A stretch of DNA of 64,000 nt from Acanthaster planci (taxonomy: Eukaryota > Echinodermata > Asteroidea > Valvatida > Acanthasteridae): positions 10,891,021-10,955,020 of the forward strand of contig NW_019091362.1 in assembly GCF_001949145.1 (NCBI RefSeq), given 5' to 3'. The notes under the pieces are model-generated. The model made no database searches. It was not told the origin of the DNA and saw nothing but the letters and a program-made list of their open reading frames with translations. A program made the translations under genes and the position numbers. This document shows positions 42,300-53,545 of the stretch, piece by piece (within the stretch, counting starts at the first letter, position 1; each line of letters starts with the position of its first letter).

Positions 42300-43810
42300 T
42301 GCATTGGCATGAACTACAGTACACAAATTGGAATGGAATGTGGATTCATTAAGCATAGCTATTCATTCCAAAGTGAACAAATTTAGCTGTACTGGTACAT
42401 GTACATGAGTTTTAAATAATTATCTCTTCAAAAGAATTAAATATTTCTTTATAAAATTAAATAATTAATTAAATTGTGATTGAAATTTGAGTTTAAAATC
42501 AACTAATTTGATCAAAATCACATGTAGTTTATCTATAACCCTCTGCTGATTTATAAATTTTTACGCCCAATTCCACATGCATGTACGTGTACCAGTGAAA
42601 TACCTATTTGTACCTGTAGTACAGCAGATAGATACCGGTACAGGTGCCAAAGGTAAAATAACAGGTTTTAATAAGCTATAAACTCTACATTCTGTTAATT
42701 AATAATTGAGGTCACAGGGTTTGTCAACATGGCGCCACAAAATAGAAGGATCAATGAGCGAAAAAATGCCATCAACCACTTCACTTATAGCACATTATTA
42801 CAAATTCAATGTTGCTTAAAAGCTTTACTGAGAAATGTATGCCAGAAATAGTTTTTTTAATAAAATTCGGTTGACAGAATATTTGCCAAAAACTAAAAAT
42901 GATGGGATTGTGTACCCTTTTACATGTACATACAGTATACCTGTGTATTTTACAAAACCACAGTTTTAATGTTACTTTTTGAAATGTACATGGATTGGGT
43001 TTGTTTGAGATCCAGCTGCTTGTGGTAATGAGTTAATGACTCAAAGCTAGATTAACTAAAACTTTAAATGTTTAAGAATATTATACTGGATTATTATGGG
43101 TTTTAGTTCTGTAGGCCTACATGTACACTTTTAGGGATTCGAAAGTTTGAAAGTATCTATGGTACTGCAAAAGCAGCTTTTTAGTTTGTTTGTTTTTTCA
43201 AGCTGTATGTAAAACATAGTAAAGATTAAAGAAAAGAAATGGTAAGGGAAAATGAATGGCCTCTTAGGGTTAGGTTAGTGTTAGGGTTGGGATTAGAGGA
43301 GTAAGGAGTTCAGGGAAAGAAAAAGAAAAGACCGACATCCGACATCAAAAACATGTACATGTACTGGTACTGTGCCTGAAGTGATTAGTGGGGTTGGGTA
43401 ATGGGGTCATCAACTTTTTTATCATTATCAGCAAGAGCATAAAACCTCTGCGCTGGGAGGGATTGAAGATTTGAACAATATCAAGCAGAACATAATCATT
43501 TATTTTCTATTTTTCATTTGTACTCACACTAGAGAGGGGAGGGAACTTCATGACATTCATAAAAATGGTGAAAAAAATTACTAGTCTAGTGATTTTAGGG
43601 TTAGTACATGTAGGTTTAGGGAAAGGGGCAGGGGAAAAAGAAATGAGAAAGATGTAAAAACTACTTAAGGGAAACCTGAGAGTCCAGACAGCTAAGAGAC
43701 AGAGAGCCTGACAGACTAGAGGGACAAAAATTAACACAAAAACAAAAAAACATTAGAAACAAGAAAAATTTAAGAACTAGGTCAGAGCAGAAAGTAAAAA
43801 GGCATTTGGT
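42300..43810. other. No gene seen
   Basis: AT-rich sequence with scattered ACATGTACATG words and a run of GGGTTAGG-like words at 43265-43300. No domain or RNA gene could be supported. Confidence 0.5.
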
Positions 43811-43852
43811 CTCCCCAGGCCAGGGGCGACCACATCCCTTGGGTACTAAACA

Positions 43853-44206
43853 AATTGCTACTTTGCTACCCTTCTGGTTCTGTATCACCGAATAAAGATT
43901 TTGGTCTGACAAAGGCTGGGGTGCCCACTTCCCTGGGGTACTAATACGGGCATTTTACAATAGTGCACCACCAAGAGTTTGCATTGCGTTGGCCACTCAC
44001 AATGCGCAAAATCTGTCAACCCAATGTGCGTTTGGAAAGGGTCAACAGATTCTGTGCATTGTGATTGGCCAACACATTGCAAACTCTTGGTGGTGCCCAG
44101 TTGTGAATCACCCACATTGCTACCCTACTACCCAACTCATTCTGCATCACCCAACAGACGGCGTGGTCTGACAATGGCAGGGGCAACCACTTCCCAGGGG
44201 TACTAA
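43853..44206. repeat. Hairpin element between two ~92-bp direct repeats
   Basis: Direct repeats at about 43853-43946 and 44114-44206 share ATTGCTAC...CTACCC, TCTGTATCACC, TGGTCTGACAA and CCACTTCCCTGGGGTACTAA. Between them, 43964-44096 is a near-palindrome: GCACCACCAAGAGTTTGCAT on the left returns as its complement, ATTGCAAACTCTTGGTGGTG, on the right, with ~55-bp arms and a ~20-bp loop. Confidence 0.85.
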
Positions 44207-44209
44207 AGA

Positions 44210-45480
44210 TATTGCTTCTCAACTAACCAACTCCAACAAGAAATCGAAGAAAAAGCAAGGAAGGGCAAAGATAGATGATGGGAAAAGATAACAGACAAGT
44301 AAGAAAGAAAACATACAAAAAAGAAATTATTAAACAACTTGCAAACAAAATAACACGAACATGCAACAGAACACGAACTAATCAGTCTGGAGTATTACCA
44401 TATTTGAACGGCTTATTACATCACAAATCTTGCACAATCTGACCAATCACAAGGCTTGTTCAAGCAGCCTCCAACAGATTGTGTGGGTGTTTCCCTGTTA
44501 CAGGGTGCAGCATATCGAACAAAAAAACTAAACAAAAAATTTCCATTGCAAAATTTTGACTACAGACAGAACTAGAGATATCTAAAGTTGAATTTGGACC
44601 AAAATTGCTCTATCAGTAGGGAAAGGTCTTGATGCCAATATGTGGTTATACTAGACTGCTAATGAAGAAAAAAACATACAGAAAGACAAGAAACACCACA
44701 TGGCAGTTTAAGACCAGCCATGTATTCCCCTATTCAACCGCGAATGACAAGCCTTTCGCTTTCTGCAATGACTACAAATTTAAACTGTACCTTTTCTTCC
44801 TCCATGTTTGTAATGGTGTCCTCAAGGATAATTCTAGACCTAAGAAATTTTTGCTAAAATTACTTTCCATGATGGAACCTAATGGATAGTAAGCAAAAAA
44901 ATTAAATAGAACTTGTGATGGGAAAAACTTCAAGGGGCACTGCCACTGCCAAACACTCAGTGCATTGGTACTGGACTTAACAGTTATAATTCAGTCAGTT
45001 GTTTATGATTAATAATGATGGTGGTTTCATCAATCTAATAAGAACAAAAATGACAACTACTCAAAAATAATCTCTGCTAAAACCTTTCAGAAATGAAGGT
45101 AGGTCCTAAATGAATCACAGTTCAGTAAAGTCATCACTTTAATTTAACTTGTCCTGAGAACTCTGACTTTCACAAATAATTCCTAATTAACTACAACTAA
45201 TTAACCGTCACAGAAATTTCAGCCTCTTTCATGCTTTGAAAGTTGCTAAACTAATAAAATTACCAGAACATAATGAGCATTCGATAAAAAACAACTTCAG
45301 CTGATCAAAAGAATTCAAAAGATGGTTTGACTACCGGGGTGGGGGAGGAGGAATGCATGGTCCCATACTTTTTTGGTTGGAGGGGCCTGCTCCCCCTTCC
45401 CCCAACTTCTGAAAGCTCCCACATGTACAATGAAGCGGGGCTTAATGGGTTGATTTATAATGGATTAGTCATATATATAT
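44210..45480. other. No gene seen
   Basis: A-rich, non-coding-looking sequence; a purine-rich stretch lies at 44240-44330. The short frame at 44629-44889 has no recognisable domain. Confidence 0.5.
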
Positions 45481-45656
45481 AGCACTAACAGTCCCAAATC
45501 CTCCGATTTCAATATGATTTTATATAAATTCTACGGGGTTTGGGTTAATGAATTGGTTTATTGTAATAACTGAAGCTAAAAGCTTTCACAAGTGCCCCCC
45601 CCCCGCCCACTTTGCAAAATGTTGGAATCATACGTGTAGTTTAACCAGTGACCATT

Positions 45657-45817
45657 CACAGACCTGCCAACATGCCATACTCCATCCAGAGGTCAGGCAT
45701 CACCACACAATAGATTAAACTTTTAAATGAAGTGAAAGTTCATTTAAATACCATTTAATCTGTTGTGTGGTAATGCCTGACCTCAGGAAGGTGTACGGCT
45801 AGGTTGGCAGGCCTGTA
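45657..45817. repeat. Hairpin MITE, ~160 bp
   Basis: The left arm ACAGACCTGCCAAC...GAGGTCAGGCATCACCACAC returns as the complement on the right (GTGTGGTAATGCCTGACCTC...GTTGGCAGGCCTGT). Arms are ~70 bp with a short AT-rich centre (TTTAAATGA...TCATTTAAA). Typical of a very short non-autonomous DNA transposon. Confidence 0.85.
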
Positions 45818-46560
45818 TTCACGACAACACCCATGACAAACCTGTTTGGTTTAAAGTCGTTGTCCAGTGGTCTCAGCACTGGTCAGACAGCACTGTATGG
45901 GGGGGGGGAGTCTGCATCCGTGGAAACAATTGCTGATTTTTGATTTACCAGTATTTGAGGCATAATTGCAAAACACCCCCCACTCAATATACACCCCTAG
46001 AATCACTGGCTACAAGGTGGAATTGAGTCTAAGACAATTAAGTCCAAATTGACTCCCCTGCTGATGGTAATACTGCTGCAAAGTGGAAGTCTCTGTTTTG
46101 AGAACGAAGAAACACTTAATGAAGGGAGATAGGCATGGATGAACAAAATTTAAGTCCAAATCAACTACACTGTTGGAGGCTACGAATGTGCATGGCTATG
46201 ATATGGAGAGAATGTTTAAGGGCAGCCAGGTATGATAATCAAGCGGCTACGAGGGGGACTTTTGGAGTGGCAGGGTACAATTGTGCCTTTTTTTTCACTT
46301 ATTTACTTTTTATTTTATTTTTTAGGAACAGCTGTGCCAACAATTCCTATCATTTCCAATTACTAACAGTGGGAGGGGGGCAGTGAGGAATATTCACCAG
46401 CAAAAAATTCCGCCCCTTGGACCCAAAACCTTGATACGCCCATAGAGGTAAATGCCACTATAACTGACACACCCATGACCTAGCTAGCCCTAAACATACA
46501 TTGAACGACTCTCTCTTGAGATGACAACAGAGAAGAGACAATTTTTACAGGACAGCCATT
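45818..46560. other. No gene seen
   Basis: Contains a G-run (about 45899) and C-runs; the frame at 46135-46386 has no domain. Confidence 0.5.
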
Positions 46561-46564
46561 CACA

Positions 46565-47745
46565 GCCAGCTCCATGGACACTTCCAGAACTGTAAGGTTT
46601 GCAAACCTTACAAATAGCAAATGTACAAACTCACGTGAACACAGCTAGGTAGCTGTTTTGGAAGGTGCCAAAACTCTGTGCCATCACAGATACAGGTGCA
46701 ACAAAATTTCATACTTGCCTTCTTGGTGAAATTATATCTAATGGAGAAACTTATTCAGTTTGACCAATCGCAAAACAGCCCCTATATTTTCCTTCATGTT
46801 TTCCTGTCACCCACAGATGAAAGCCGCACTGTGATTTGAAATTTGGTTCCATAATCATAGCTCGGCCTTCATTCTGGTGGAGACAGGAAAACAACAAGGT
46901 AAAGATAGGAGTTTTGTTGTGATTGATCATGGAGCAAGGATACAAAAGGAGTTTGAACTGCCCAGGCTGAAGCACCTGGCCAATTACCGCTTTCTGACAC
47001 GCCTAGTTTGTACATAGCCAGAGCGCAGCGAACACTTGCTACTCACCATTTGTTTCACAGCCACGAAACCCCTTTGTACCTATGATCGCCACCACAATTT
47101 GTCACTGGTAATCTGCTTCCTTAAAACTTTGTGCACTGAGGTATAGGAAATTGAATATTCATGCATTTGTTGATGCTTGGTAGGATCTCATGACAACAAA
47201 AGATTTAATGCTTGCGCAACTGCTTGCGTAAACGCTGTGCGCAGTCATGCAGTCTGACTTGGCGGCGACCATAGTGCCAGATACTGGAGTTGCAACTCCT
47301 TCTGTGTCCTTCCTCTATCGATTGATCAAGCTGGAATGCAGTTGAGAGTGACTTTGAGAGAGTATGCTGCTTATTTTCTGTACTAGTGTGGATGGGCAAA
47401 TAAATACACCTGAATTTCACTATTTTAATGACATACATGTATAAGGTGAATAAACCTCCCAAGCAGAAAACCTTACCAAGAAGGCATACGTGTATGAAAT
47501 TTTGTTGCACAAGTATCCGGGACACTGAGAGTTCCCGTAGTCCTGTAAGGACGCCACTTGACACCCCGTACACATACCCTATGATACTAATCTGAAAAAT
47601 CATCATTTTTGTCTCAATAAATGATTAAGTTCAAACAATCCAAACGGCTATAACTGTGTTTATAAGAGTTTGTACATTCTGTAAGGTTTGGATAAACCTA
47701 GTACTAGTTCTGGAAGTATCCATGGGCTTGAACGTGAGCGCTACT
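46565..47745. mobile_element. 1.2-kb inverted-repeat element (non-autonomous)
   Basis: The left arm (46570-46735) holds CCATGGACACTTCCAGAACT, AACCTTACA, ATGTACAAACTC and GTGCAACAAAATTTCATAC. The right arm (47470-47745) holds the same words in reverse complement and mirrored order (GTATGAAATTTTGTTGCAC ... GAGTTTGTACAT ... AGTTCTGGAAGTATCCATGG). The ~730 bp between has no transposase. Imperfect matching suggests age. Confidence 0.7.
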
Positions 47746-48440
47746 GATCAGCCGAGGTCAGTTTTCTGAACCGTACCATTTTGTCTACTCTGGTAATGGT
47801 TGGCACGATATTTCAAACAAGTTCTGATATTATTGTCGATAAAACATCGAGCTTTCTAACAACAATCTATACGGTTTTCAAATAAAGCACAAAACTACTT
47901 ACAGTACAGCTTCATTGAATCACTGAGCATAAGCTGATACGAGCCTTGTGTCCTGGCCATCTAATGCATGCACCATCCCGCGTCGATGCTTGCCCTGTCG
48001 TCCATTTCCTTGCTCTATGGTCGATCGTCCTCTGGTCGTGCAGTTGGGATTTCGGCAGCTGTGCTCGTGCATGGTGTCCACTATGCGCCGCAGAGTGTGA
48101 AGATAACATCATGCGCGCGAGCAAGCTGCGCCCAACTCCGTAAAAGTCCAATTTGACGGATAAGCCAGACACCTCCTCAATGATCAGTATGTAGCCGCGG
48201 TGCTATACTACATGTATCTTTGGTACATGTATGTAGTTATTCATAATTGCACATAGATTTAATGAAACACATGATCTTGGACAGCGTGTACAAAATTTCT
48301 ACCAGTTAAGTAGTGAGACTTGTAGACTCGTTCATTATAAAGGGGTATGAACGATGTAAAAACAAATCCAGCAATTTTATTGGCTGCTTCCTTTTTTGGT
48401 AGATGAGCTAATTCGCTGTATACATACGGCTGGCAGAAAT
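47746..48440. other. No gene seen
   Basis: Short overlapping frames at 47912-48172 on both strands lack any domain. Confidence 0.5.
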
Positions 48441-48800
48441 AGTAATAATAATTTATATTTATAAAGCGCTTTTCATAACAGGAGTTGTATCAAAGCGCTT
48501 TACAAAACAAAACACTGTTAGGCCTACTACAAAAATCAACCAAAGAAGTTTAATTAACCAATGAAAAAACTCCTGCTGGAATTCCTTTCAATCAAATTAA
48601 TCATGGTAGGTAGAAAGGCATATATAAACCAAACTAAAAAAAAGTCAAGTTAATTTTTCAAAAAAGTAAACTTTGAGTTGTCTGTTAAAGGTATCAAAAC
48701 AGGGTTTAGAGCGCAAAGAGACCGGAAGGGAATTCTATAAGAGTGGAGCACTATTCCTGTAAAAGGCTTTGTCACCAGAAACGTTTGTTTTGCTTTTGCA
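48440..48800 (-). repeat. LINE/SINE-type dispersed repeat, 3' end with AAT tail
   Basis: Begins with TAATAATAATTTATATTTAT and then AAAGCGCTTTTC...CAAAGCGCTTTACA, a short stem-loop with paired AAAGCGCTTT words. This is the look of a minus-strand retroposon 3' end in marine invertebrate genomes (from memory). Sequence up to ~48800 (GGGAATTCTATAAGAGTGG) seems part of the same unit. Confidence 0.55.
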
Positions 48801-51800
48801 AAAGCTAGTTTTGGGAGGCTGTGCAGATATGCACTCTGAAACGTACATTAGGAGCAATATGTCAGACAAGTATTCAGGTGCGTCATTATGGAGGGATTTG
48901 TTGCAGATTCGTCAAGTCGTTATTTCTCAACTACTAGTACCGGTAGTAAGTGGACACAAGAGGGCGCGAAGCAAGTAACGCAGCGTCAGATCATGAATGC
49001 AGCAACGTCACGGAGGATCACGACTTCAGTCGTCTACATTACATGTAAACGCAATGTGTATGGTCATTGTATATCCCCCCCTCCCGCTTTTCAAATTTTC
49101 ACTGCTACTTTAGCCCAACATAAAATCGCCAAGATTCCGCGGGAATCATTAGGCCTACCCGCAACCGGTCCCTACGTTCCGTGGACGTCTGTAACGTCTG
49201 GGGACTATGTACAGGACGGGAACTAGTAGCTGAACCACTCAGGGGGCGCGGTTTTCGTTCTAGGCCTTTGCAGGTGTAAACATTACACAGGACTTTAAAA
49301 AAAAAATTTCAGTATTATTTTTTCTTTTGATTGGTTTCCGCTGTAATAAATTCAAAGTTAGAGTGGATGCAGGAACGGGAACCAGTATGACTGCATAACA
49401 ATCAACACGTGGGGTGGCGTGCATTCATAAATTCGCGGGCATCGTGGAAGGAGTTTCAGTTTCTCTACGCCTCCTTGACAGACAAAGTAAGTTTGTCGTT
49501 TTTGTGTCGAACGGAGCTGTTCCGACCCTCATTAGTAGAAGTGACATAGTTACTGTTTAAAGAGTAAACTGAACTAATCAAAGTTCGAACCACCGACTTT
49601 TTAAAGCAACGGAATCAAATTTCAGCTGTGACTCAGTGATAATGTGTCTTAAAAGTCAAATTTAGCAGGCAGTGAAAATAGTGTATTTACTTAGAAACAT
49701 ATTCAGAATTTTTCTGACAAGTCTCACGAGGTTTATGATAGGGTGTCAAGTGTTGTCTGGATCGACAGAGTTTTTGGAATTTCAATTCTTCTTCCAAAGT
49801 CCTCCACAAAATGGCTCTTCAACTCTCAACTCTGTGTAATAGAAAGATTTCTTAAGGACTTAAGGTAATTTTGGAAGTAGACTATACATGTATATAGCCT
49901 AACATTTTGATTTAAAATTGGATGCATTTCTTTAACATGTGTGATTTTAACATGTCTCGATTGCTTCAGACTGAAAAACTGTCACATATTTGTGGCCCAA
50001 AACTGCAACTGCAACTGCAAGGTACTACTCGATGTGCCTTGCTTGTTCCAATTTTAATGGTACACTGTCCCTCCTTTCTAGTATTTTTTTGTTGTTGAAA
50101 AACTGCCCTTTCTCAATCAACTCGAAAAACCATCAAAACTTAATTGTATACCTTTAAATTGCACGCCTGGTGGTTTGGGACCATGTAACTAGCTTCTTGG
50201 CAAAATTAAAGTTTTTCCTTACCATCCTACCTCTCCTCCCCAAACCATCCGCCAATATGCATACTGTGGCCATTTACATGAACATGTGGTACTGGCTCGA
50301 CCAATTACACTTGTGTGAACAGCTTCACAGCGCGCCCTGCCATACACCCCGCTTTGAATCAGAAAACCAAGCAGATTTCACAACAGGTAGCGACATTAGG
50401 GACCTGGCGACTAGCCCGTCACGGAAATTATGCATAAAACCAGATATAAATGTCTTACAGTGAAATTCGGAAGTCAGGCTCATTGTCAGTTTGTCACCAG
50501 TTGTCGTGCCAGTACAAATGCAAAGGCAGTCACTATTGGTCCAAGGTCATATACTTCTGAGGAAGTTTTCATTTTACACAAAGGGCAGGGGAGCCAATTT
50601 GTGGAGGACTTTGAAGAAAATGTGAAATGTTAACCTTTTGGCCGTCGAATACTTGCAGAGTCCTAAAAGTAAGGATTGCCCAAACGTAAAGGTAGCCTCT
50701 CAAGTTCTGAAAACTTATGAAGCTGTTGACTTTAAGATAAAAATGGGATAAAAATGTAAAGTCCTGTCCCAGCGGCCTGTAATTAGAGCTACCGAGGATT
50801 GGGAGGAAATGATCAAAACAGTTTTATTTTGTTATTTTACAGATGATCCCTGTACAACTCGATTTGAATCAGCAAAGAAGGCTGGAACCAACACTCGCAC
50901 CGATCGGGGCGCAGGAAGAATGGAGCAGTGATGATGCCTGCATACTCAAACCCGCCTATGCGAAATGATTCTACCATTTGAATTAGAAGTGAGACAATGG
51001 ACCTACATTCATACTTGCCGTAGTGCATTCCGTCTGAATCTTGACCTTAATTGACTTTGAGAATTAAAAAAGGAGGAATTTATTGGCATGACACAGTCTA
51101 CGGTGTTTGAAAAGAGACAGATCTCTTTGAGAAAATGAAAGAACAATATTATTATTGCGGAAGTCATCTCAAGGATTCTGAGTTGTGTACTGGAAAGAAA
51201 TTGGCTTATGTCTGGAATCAGTACTGTCGTTCAACTTCAAGGTAATCCATAGAGGTGAGTATTGCTCATTTATAAAATATTATTCAGTCTTTTTATAGCA
51301 CCCACAGATTCTGTATTTTCGAGTGGCTAAGAATTGTACCCTTAACAGCCAAACCGCCATGTCTGTAGCTACCAAAGTAAGCATGACCACAGGTATTATG
51401 TGCAAATACACACTGGTGCGTGTTGCACATTTTGCACACTTTTGTTCAAGCTACATGTGAGTTCACCCATTTCATGAAGAAAGAAGTTTTGATAATGCTG
51501 GTAAATTTTAATCAATTTCTTCCTCAAATAGACAAACTTTTAATGCCATGAAATACGGTAATTGGCCATAGCTTATAAATTAATCAGAATCTGTGGTAGA
51601 AGTGCTGTAAAACAAATTATTGACTACCTCATCTGATGGTGCAGTAAAACTAGACTCCCGGGGTGATCCATTTAGCATCGTTTCACGTGGTGAAGCATCC
51701 AATACTTGTATCATATCTGATAATGAACGAACTAAAATTTAAAAATCCACATACATTATTTTATCAGATTTTTCCAACTTAGTTTCTATTCACGTAGTGT

Positions 51801-52980
51801 GTGTACCAAAAAAATTCACCTTTAAGTTCAATTTGAAGTACTAAATATTTTACCCCATAGATGTCACGAGAACCTGACAAAACTTGAGCTGCTAAAATTC
51901 TTTGCCTAGATATCTAGATTTTTTCCTTGTCAAGATTGAAATGTACTATATGCAGGTAACAGTCCCAAATCCTCCGATTTCAATATATGCTTTTACAAAC
52001 TCCCTTGGGGTTAGAGTTAAAACTGTGTTTTTACTTGATTTCCCAAGTTTCTTACTTTCTCATTAAATGTCTGTTTAAATAAAAGGAATCCTTTTCATTT
52101 CTACAGCAACCACGCTCTAATTTGACAAGCAAGCTGAATCAGTGGATGCAAAGAAAATGGAAGTTTGGTACAAGGTTAGTTATTACCCAAAAACGTTTGT
52201 CTAAACCAATTCATACATCACGCCATTAACTATCCTTTTTACCTTTGAAATTCGTCAGTGCTTGATTGGTTTTTTTCTTGATTTTGTTTCAGCATCTGCC
52301 CAGAAAAAGTGACAGTCCAAGTAGAGGACAAGCTTATGTGTTCACCAAGCTGTTAACCCCCGTATCGTAGGATTCATCTGATTTGGTCAAGGAGATTGTT
52401 GGTCGAAACGGTACAACAGGAGATGGGTCATCACAAATAGAGGCCGGGGAATTCAAGACTTGCATGTTCATAAGGTGAGGTAACCATTTCTTACAGGCGT
52501 GAGCATACACCAGAACCCCCGGATCATAGCAACTAGGCCTGGTAAAGTAAACTAATCCTTCATTTTTTATATCCAAGCAAAGTTGAAACACTTTTGTTCA
52601 AGTTTGCTTCTGCACCATTTAGGGAGTCTAAAAGTATTGAAAGAAAGATTTTTGAAAGCAGTTTTTGAGCATATTTCCAAGTTTGATGACACCTTTACCA
52701 TGACAAAAAATATTTAAAAAAAAGAGTTGATTTGTTTAATAAGAATTGATTTTGACAACTTTGTGCGGAATTTTAATTGATTTCTCTGATTTTTGCCAAG
52801 GTTCATTGTTTGTAAATAAATGGATCATTTCAAGTTACTATTTTCTCAGAATGGTTCAGCTACATGTTGTTATTGTGCAGTGGTGGGTTATGTGTTTTGA
52901 TTGTGCGGAGTGGTGGTCTTTCACAGGCCATCGGTCCAAGTTGAGCATAGGTCGTCGGCTCAGAGCATTTTCTGTAGGTC
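48801..52980. other. Non-coding region with possible spliced transcript
   Basis: No long frame or known domain. Consensus-like splice sites on the plus strand (donors near 49487, 51254, 52174 and 52476; acceptors near 50842, 52106 and 52292) could define a spliced transcript; see findings. A 30-bp word at 51957-51986 is identical to 45486-45515. Confidence 0.35.
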
Positions 52981-53545
52981 CAACTCTATAAGGACTATGG
53001 GATCATCTATATTCCGATGTCTTCAAGATGGGTGATGGGATCTTCTATATCCCTACATCCCCAACACACGACTAGCTGGACTATGGGGTCTGCTATATCC
53101 ATATGTCCATGCGGGGGCGGATCTTGGGTGGCAATGGAAGGGGGAGACAACTATAATTCAGCTCCTTGGGGAGCTTGTATGTTAAAATTATCTGAAGTAT
53201 CACATGCCATGATTTTCTCTTTGAGAGAGAAAAGAAATATGATGATTGTCAAGGCAACAGCATCAAAAATCTCATTGGTGTATGAAAATGAATTGGAAAT
53301 TGATAGTCAACTAGGAAAAATTTAAGTGCAGATGGAAGGTTAGGGAACTTGGCCGTGGATCCGTCCCTGCTGCAATGCTCCACACTAAAGGTCATCTTTA
53401 GGGCATACGTAACTTCCTTAGGGACTTTTTGTTAGTAGTGAAATGAAATGTTTCACTATAGTTTTTTTCTAGCTCAGTGGGATCTGTTATATTCCTCTGA
53501 AAAGTGCAGAGACTGGGATCTCCTATATCCATATATCGTTAGGGC
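52981..53545 (+). repeat. Scattered degenerate repeats of TGGGATCTCCTATATCC
   Basis: Five diverged copies: near 52996, 53033, 53082, 53478 and 53514, each TGGGATC/GGGGTC followed by nTCTATATCC and a pyrimidine-rich word such as ATATGTCC. Spacing is irregular (about 40-50 bp in the first three). Confidence 0.6.

Noticed and set aside
43265-43300. Telomere-like GGGTTAGG words
   Set aside because: Only a few irregular copies (GGGTTAGGTTAGTGTTAGGG); too short and degenerate for an interstitial telomere array.
50170-50633. Two overlapping plus-strand frames as a host gene
   Set aside because: No domain, no consistent splice phase with neighbours.
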